Origin: Cruorifilaria tuberocauda
Taxonomy: Eukaryota > Nematoda > Chromadorea > Rhabditida > Onchocercidae
Reading direction: 5' to 3'
DNA length: 14,553 bases
Assembly: GCA_013365365.1 (NCBI GenBank)
Contig: JABVXU010000938.1
Coordinates: 1-14,553, forward strand
Every line of letters starts with the position of its first letter. Position 1 is the first letter of the stretch. Of this stretch, positions 10,374 to 14,553 are shown in pieces. The translations under genes were made by a program, and so were the position numbers. A model generated the notes under the pieces. That model searched no databases. It was not told the DNA's origin and saw only the letters and a program-made list of their open reading frames with translations.

Positions 10374-10470
10374 GAACTATCCATTGCTTTTCTTTATTAA
10401 TTTCTTTTTTGAACATTAAATAAGAATAGTTTGTAAAAAAATATTCGAAATTTAGGATGAATGATTGTTA

Positions 10471-12979
10471 TCAATTCGCTGGTGTGATATACTTCAAGTG
10501 CAACTTATCAGTCTTATCATGTAGCTTAAGATGAAGTAATCCTTTCGTTTTATCAATTGCTTTATAACCACATTTTGTACAATTGTATGATAATTGTTGC
10601 TCCTTTTCTTCAATAGGCTGATTAAGTGTTGATCTGTAAATAATATCATTCATTATGCATGGATGATATTTCACTCAATTAATACAAACATATTATTTTA
10701 ATTTTTAAATTAAACAAAAAAAATTAATGTGTAAAATTTTAGAAATATAATTTAAAATACTAAAAATTCTTTTATTGTTGTATGATTCGTCAATTTAATT
10801 TCATTTTCTGAAATTAAGATAAAACTTGACCTTTAATCTTATAGCTAAACTTGTATGTTAGTGATAAAATTAATCTCTTATCTATATTAAAAAATATTAT
10901 TTATCAGGTTAAAATTCATATATGTGAGAATCGAAAAATCTATTTATAATATTTGTTGTAATAAATAATAAATAAAAGAATTTACAATTAATTAATCATA
11001 CATTATCTAAAAGTTAATTTCGCATAAATTATTTAATTAATAAACGAACCCAATTACAGCAGCTTTTGTTTGATTGGTACAATCAATAAATTTCAATGAT
11101 TTATTTATTTGTTGTTGTTGTTGATTGTTTACATTTACAATTGATTTAATGAATGCTTCTTCGATAGGAACAGTTAATTCATTTTGTAAATCATATCGTT
11201 TCACTGTTTGATTTATTCGAATGTTTGATAAAGTTTTAGAATTTGATGAACTAACAAATACTGCATAATGCTTTTGAAAGTGACGTAAAAAACGATCAGC
11301 AGAGCTAAATCCTTGCTCGCAAAAATTACAATGATAATGAAGGCGCTTTTTTAGCTTACAAAATGGTCGACTACAAAATGTGACAATCATTTCAGGTGGC
11401 AAAATTGGATCCATAATTAATGAGATCATTGGTGTAAGCTGAAAATTATAAATGAAAAAAAGTTTTTTTCCTTTTTTTTCTAAGAGTAATAAATAATATA
11501 ATGAAGAGAGAAAAAATTCTTCAAATAAATATTCAAGTAATTTTGATCAAGTATAATAAAGTAATTTAATCAATTAATAGTCAAGTAATTCTTTTCTTGC
11601 TTTTTTTTTTCAAGCTGATTAAAAGATAACAATTTGAGTGGGAAAATTAATGAAATGGAAAAAATGAATAACAAGATAGCAAATATTATTATTTATTATC
11701 AGACGAAATATTTCCTATCAAATAATCGTTCGATATTATTATTAACTATCAGTTTTATTATCGGACGAAATATTTCCTATCAAATAATCGTTTGAATTTG
11801 TTCCAATAAATGATTCTCAGAAAAAAGGGTATAATTATTTTGATAAGAGATAATAAAACAAATTAAATATGATATCAAAAAACCTAATATAAAATTAAGG
11901 CATGAAAAAAAAACAAGGTTATTACTCACCTTTGGAATGAATAAATGCGATTGCGCAATATTAACTTCTTGATTTTTGACATTAGAAATAGATAGGCTGT
12001 AAATAAATTAGTATATAAATAAAATTCTCGACAAAAAAAATTCAATCATGCATTGCTATATTTAAATTTACAAATTTACTAGCTAATAGTGAATGATGAA
12101 AAATTACCAAGCATTTGATGTGCTATGATAAGCTGAATTATCAATATCAGTTGCTTTTTCTGAAAGTTTTATTGAACTATTTCCGCTTACTGTTTTACAA
12201 ATCTGAAAAACTATGAATAATTTTCAATTTTTTTAAGAGTATGTAATTTTTTTTTCACTGAAATAAAATTTAAATTATTTTTTTATTAATAAATTTTTAA
12301 TGAGAAAAAAAAAATTGATTCATTAGCTGAAATACTTTCTTGTGATGCTAAACTAAAATAAATTAATATAATAATATTTACATCTGAAAGCAATTAAAAA
12401 CAATTTTATTATATGCATTTCCGTTCACGTTCACTAATTTATTACGTGATGGTCACGGAAGGATCAATAATGCCTTATTAACTTGTGTAAATATGAGAAA
12501 GTGATAGTTGAGAAATTTGCAACATCGAATTACAAACAAAACGCAAAATGTTCACATTCTACTAGCAAAACATGAAACTTGGAAAAATCAAAATTTTTTA
12601 GTTGAATCAAAACTTGAAGAAAATCAGAATTTCTTAATTAAATTAAAATTTTGAAATGAAACTAATGAAAGTAACATATTCTTATTTTTACACATTGAAC
12701 AAATTCCTCAGTAAAATTTTTAGCAAAAAAAAAAAAATGAAATCTTCCTCGTATTATCTATACGATAATCATGCGTGAAATAATAGATAATCAAATTTAT
12801 TAATTACCTAAATTTAATTACAAAACAAATTATGCATCAAATAGCGTAAAAATTTATGACAATAAAATAATTTACCTTTGATGAAATTACTTCCTCAACT
12901 GATGATAAATTATCCTTCAAATATCTTTTTCGAGGTGTTTTATTTCGTGATATATTGCTAGATAATTGTTGATGCTTTG

Positions 12980-13034
<55 letters not shown>

Positions 13035-13174
13035 CTGTTTTTCATGAAGTCGAGAGCAAATTTCATCCAATTTTTTCATATTTCTAGAAGCGTTCAATTA
13101 GAAGAAAAGTCAATTTTTAATGGTTAGTCATGAAAAAAAAGCATTCACTTATCGTTTATTGGTTTCCAAGACAT
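10471..13174 (-). CDS. Castor/CASZ1-like zinc-finger protein with polyglutamine tract
   Basis: Probable nuclear DNA-binding regulator. Six minus-strand exons: 13149-13174, 12876-13083, 12108-12202, 11930-11996, 11050-11438 and 10471-10633 (TGA), giving 315 residues; introns are 65, 673, 111, 491 and 416 bases, all phase-consistent. Residues 27-43 are 17 glutamines, all encoded by CAA. The finger pair is at 154-189: [19 protein letters not shown] (Cys154, Cys159, His166/His168, Cys169, Cys172) then His185 and His189. The [14 protein letters not shown] signature is what I associate with castor/CASZ1. A classical finger follows at 280-300 (C-x2-C-x12-H-x3-H, YNCTKCGY...HLKLH). The last intron uses donor GG|GTTCGT, the only phase-2 GT in the penultimate exon; retaining it gives an early stop at 11037. 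The start is uncertain: an in-frame ATG at 13213 would add 13 residues. Castor proteins elsewhere have more fingers, so this one is compact or 5'-incomplete. Confidence 0.85.
11693..11795. repeat. 41-base direct repeat in an intron of the zinc-finger gene
   Basis: TTATTATC-R-GACGAAATATTTCC... through ...AATCGTT-Y-GA occurs at 11693-11733 and 11755-11795, with only two transitions between copies and a 62-base period. It lies in the intron 11439-11929. A local duplication; no coding or element features are seen. Confidence 0.88.
12981..13031 (-). repeat. Uninterrupted (CAA)17 coding microsatellite
   Basis: Seventeen TTG units on the plus strand read as 17 CAA codons in the zinc-finger gene and give a polyglutamine run. 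An AAACAGAAA (Lys-Gln-Lys) sequence precedes it and Ser-Lys-His-Gln-Gln follows. The absence of CAG interruptions suggests recent slippage; length polymorphism is likely. Confidence 0.95.
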
Positions 13175-13186
13175 TTCTTTTTTTTT

Positions 13187-13210
13187 CTCTCTCTCTCTCT
13201 CTCTCTCTCT
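13187..13210 (-). repeat. (AG)12 microsatellite at the 5' end of the zinc-finger gene
   Basis: Twelve CT units on the plus strand, read as (AG)12 in the gene sense, followed by nine A residues. It sits between a candidate acceptor (13214-13215) with an adjacent ATG (13211-13213) and the chosen start ATG at 13174. Read from the upstream ATG it is open and in frame (Arg-Glu repeats, then three Lys, Glu, Met). Confidence 0.9.
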
Positions 13211-13213
13211 CAT

Positions 13214-13221
13214 CTGAATAA
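13214..13221 (-). promoter_or_regulatory. Candidate 3' splice site / trans-splice acceptor of the zinc-finger gene
   Basis: The minus strand reads TATTATTCAG immediately before ATG at 13213. This matches the nematode acceptor consensus. It may receive a spliced leader or be the acceptor of an undetected upstream exon. If used, the first AUG of the mRNA would be the one at 13213 and not the one at 13174. Confidence 0.45.
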
Positions 13222-13316
13222 TATCCAAGAAATCTTTTTTTTTTTTTGCTTCAGCAACTTATCATTAAAAATAAAAAAGTTATTGCATGAAAATAAATTT
13301 ATTTAATTATTAGTAT

Positions 13317-13354
13317 GTTTATACTTATACTTATTGTTTATACTTATACTTATT
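13317..13354. repeat. Perfect two-copy 19-base tandem repeat
   Basis: GTTTATACTTATACTTATT occurs twice in direct succession, at 13317-13335 and 13336-13354. Each unit itself contains a duplicated ATACTT. It is in non-coding DNA upstream of the zinc-finger gene. Confidence 0.9.
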
Positions 13355-14132
13355 TAATTGTTCTTTATTGTATTTATTTAGTGGTTTGTTTTAATCGCTT
13401 GAAAATTGAATTAAATAACTACTGTCATATTAGCATAATTATCATTGTTATTTGCTATCATTTTAACATGATTATTGATATATTATGATAAAATATGTTA
13501 TCTGAAGATGATAATATGATCATCGATTAATTAATTGTATAATAATAACGATATAATACTGTAATTTGAATTCCGTTAAAACGGTAAAAGTTACGAAGTT
13601 ACGAAAGAACGGGCTTAATAATCATGATTATTATTTAATTAATCATTTATTTTCAGCTGTCTTTTTTTTTTTTGCAAATATTGCATGGATGAAATCATTC
13701 CAATTTTATGAAATTTGTATAAGTGCTTTATGCAACAAATATAATTAAAGTTTCATTTTTCATTTCATTTCCGCTCTCTCTCTCTTTATCCTACCTGTAT
13801 CATTTTATTTTAAAAAGTACAAAATTTGATGAAATAATATAATCATTATTGATTAATATAAATGCATGTGTGATATGTTATAAAAAGATCTAATTAGTTA
13901 TTTACTTGCTTATTCATTGTATTATTTGAAATTTCGAATCAAATAAATTTGTCAGGAATTTATTTGAACAAATAACATTTATTAACAAGAAACAAAAGAA
14001 AAAAGTGTTTTTCCTCTCAAATCAACTTTCTTTTCTCAGTTTAAAAGTAAGAAATGATTCTGAAAGTTAAAATTTAAAATGTAAAATACGCGAGAAACAA
14101 CTCAACCAATTATTAACTTTAACGTCCCACTC

Positions 14133-14292
14133 ATTATAACTTCACTCATTGAACACGAGCATAGGGTAAGACTTTACTTATTGAACTAAGTTAAAATTTA
14201 TTGCAAAAAGCTATTATAACTTTACTCATTGAACACGAGCATAAGGTAGAACTTTACTTATTAAACCAAGTTGACAATTACTTCAAAAGAAC
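14133..14292. repeat. Two-copy 80-base tandem duplication
   Basis: The segment starting ATTATAACTTCACTCATTGA at 14133 recurs with an 80-base period at 14213 (ATTATAACTTTACTCATTGA). CTCATTGAACACGAGCATA and ACTTTACTTATT are exactly conserved. Similarity is strong over about 67 bases and fades at the right edge. No coding frame is shared; the copies are diverged enough to be old. Confidence 0.85.
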
Positions 14293-14553
14293 AATTGCGA
14301 AAGAAACCATTAATTAATTAATCAAATAATTATTTAAAATAATGCCATTCATTTCATTCAATTTTTTTTCCAAACCAAAAAATATTTTTTTTTATTTTTT
14401 ATACGAAAAAAGGAAAAATGAATTGAATGACAAAAGTTAATTTGGAGGAAAAAAAAATGAGAATTCGAAATATGTGAAAAATTCTAACATTTCTCAATTT
14501 TTTTTTTCACTGAACTAAAAGTACAATCGAATATTGATTTTTACTATGCAAGA

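Larger units (their letters stand above)
9214..10470. other. Intergenic spacer upstream of the LECT2-like gene
   Basis: This 1,257-base spacer contains the presumed promoter of the LECT2-like gene and the 3' flank of the zinc-finger gene, both on the minus strand. It holds a GT microsatellite, an AATC tandem run, a poly-A stretch near 9979-9994, a 9-base-stem inverted repeat at 10018-10040 (CATTGATAA / TTATCAATG) and a 32-base direct repeat. I see no supported exon. Open frames across the GT tract are artefacts of the repeat. Confidence 0.6.
13222..14553. other. AT-rich flank without recognised genes
   Basis: About 1.3 kb upstream of the zinc-finger gene. I find no exon with convincing splice sites or protein similarity on either strand; a 60-codon plus-strand frame at 13566-13748 has no family features. 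The stretch holds two small tandem repeats (listed), a short CT run at 13773-13784, and an imperfect inverted repeat at 14355-14430. It probably includes promoter sequence. Confidence 0.55.

Noticed and set aside
5737..13174. Operon-like arrangement of the consecutive minus-strand genes
   Set aside because: Spacers of more than 1 kb are far larger than the roughly 100-base gaps usual in nematode operons.
13566..13748. Plus-strand 60-codon ORF
   Set aside because: It has no family resemblance, no supporting splice sites and AT-rich composition typical of chance ORFs.
13787..13797. Possible tiny upstream exon of the zinc-finger gene (minus strand ATGATACAG|GTAGGA) that would splice in phase 0 to 13213
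   Set aside because: The donor is good and the frame fits, but three codons are too little evidence; transcript data would be needed.

Overview
The window looks like nuclear DNA from a nematode, most likely a spirurid or filarial-type parasite. It is strongly AT-rich. Its genes are cut into short exons by introns of roughly 65-680 bases, with nematode-style TTTCAG acceptors and GTAAG/GTGAG-like donors. I see no bacterial gene layout, no rRNA, no convincing tRNA, no CRISPR array and no intact mobile element. Single-frame ORF scanning misses most of the coding content, so I rebuilt the genes exon by exon. Every junction used is GT..AG and phase-consistent.

Layout, left to right. (1) 65-1971, plus strand: the last four exons of a Na+/K+-ATPase-like P-type ATPase alpha subunit; the gene starts before the window. 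(2) 1972-2812: convergent 3' spacer with a diverged direct repeat. (3) 2813-4682, minus strand: a five-exon atypical dual-specificity phosphatase of the DUSP15/DUSP22 type, with all catalytic residues. (4) 4683-5736: gene-free spacer. (5) 5737-9213, minus strand: a nine-exon secreted protein with two tandem LECT2/M23-like domains, probably the LECT-2 (chondromodulin II) orthologue. (6) 9214-10470: spacer with a long GT microsatellite. (7) 10471-13174, possibly from 13213, minus strand: a six-exon zinc-finger protein with a castor/CASZ1-like finger pair, a further C2H2 finger and a 17-residue polyglutamine tract. (8) 13214 to the end: AT-rich non-coding DNA with small tandem repeats.

The three minus-strand genes are consecutive but about 1.05-1.26 kb apart. 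They look like independently transcribed neighbours, not an operon, and they do not form an obvious shared pathway. A pump, a phosphatase, a secreted matrix or guidance-type factor and a transcription factor are an ordinary mix for a nematode chromosome.

The most interesting points are these. The LECT2 gene carries an internal duplication whose intron positions and phases are still visible, and both domains have lost the histidine zinc ligands. The ATPase tail has substitutions at several positions that bind cations in the classical sodium pump. The zinc-finger gene has an AG microsatellite that is open and in frame with its start. Its penultimate exon would end in a stop a few codons on if the last intron were retained. 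I did not find a clearly new multi-gene system.
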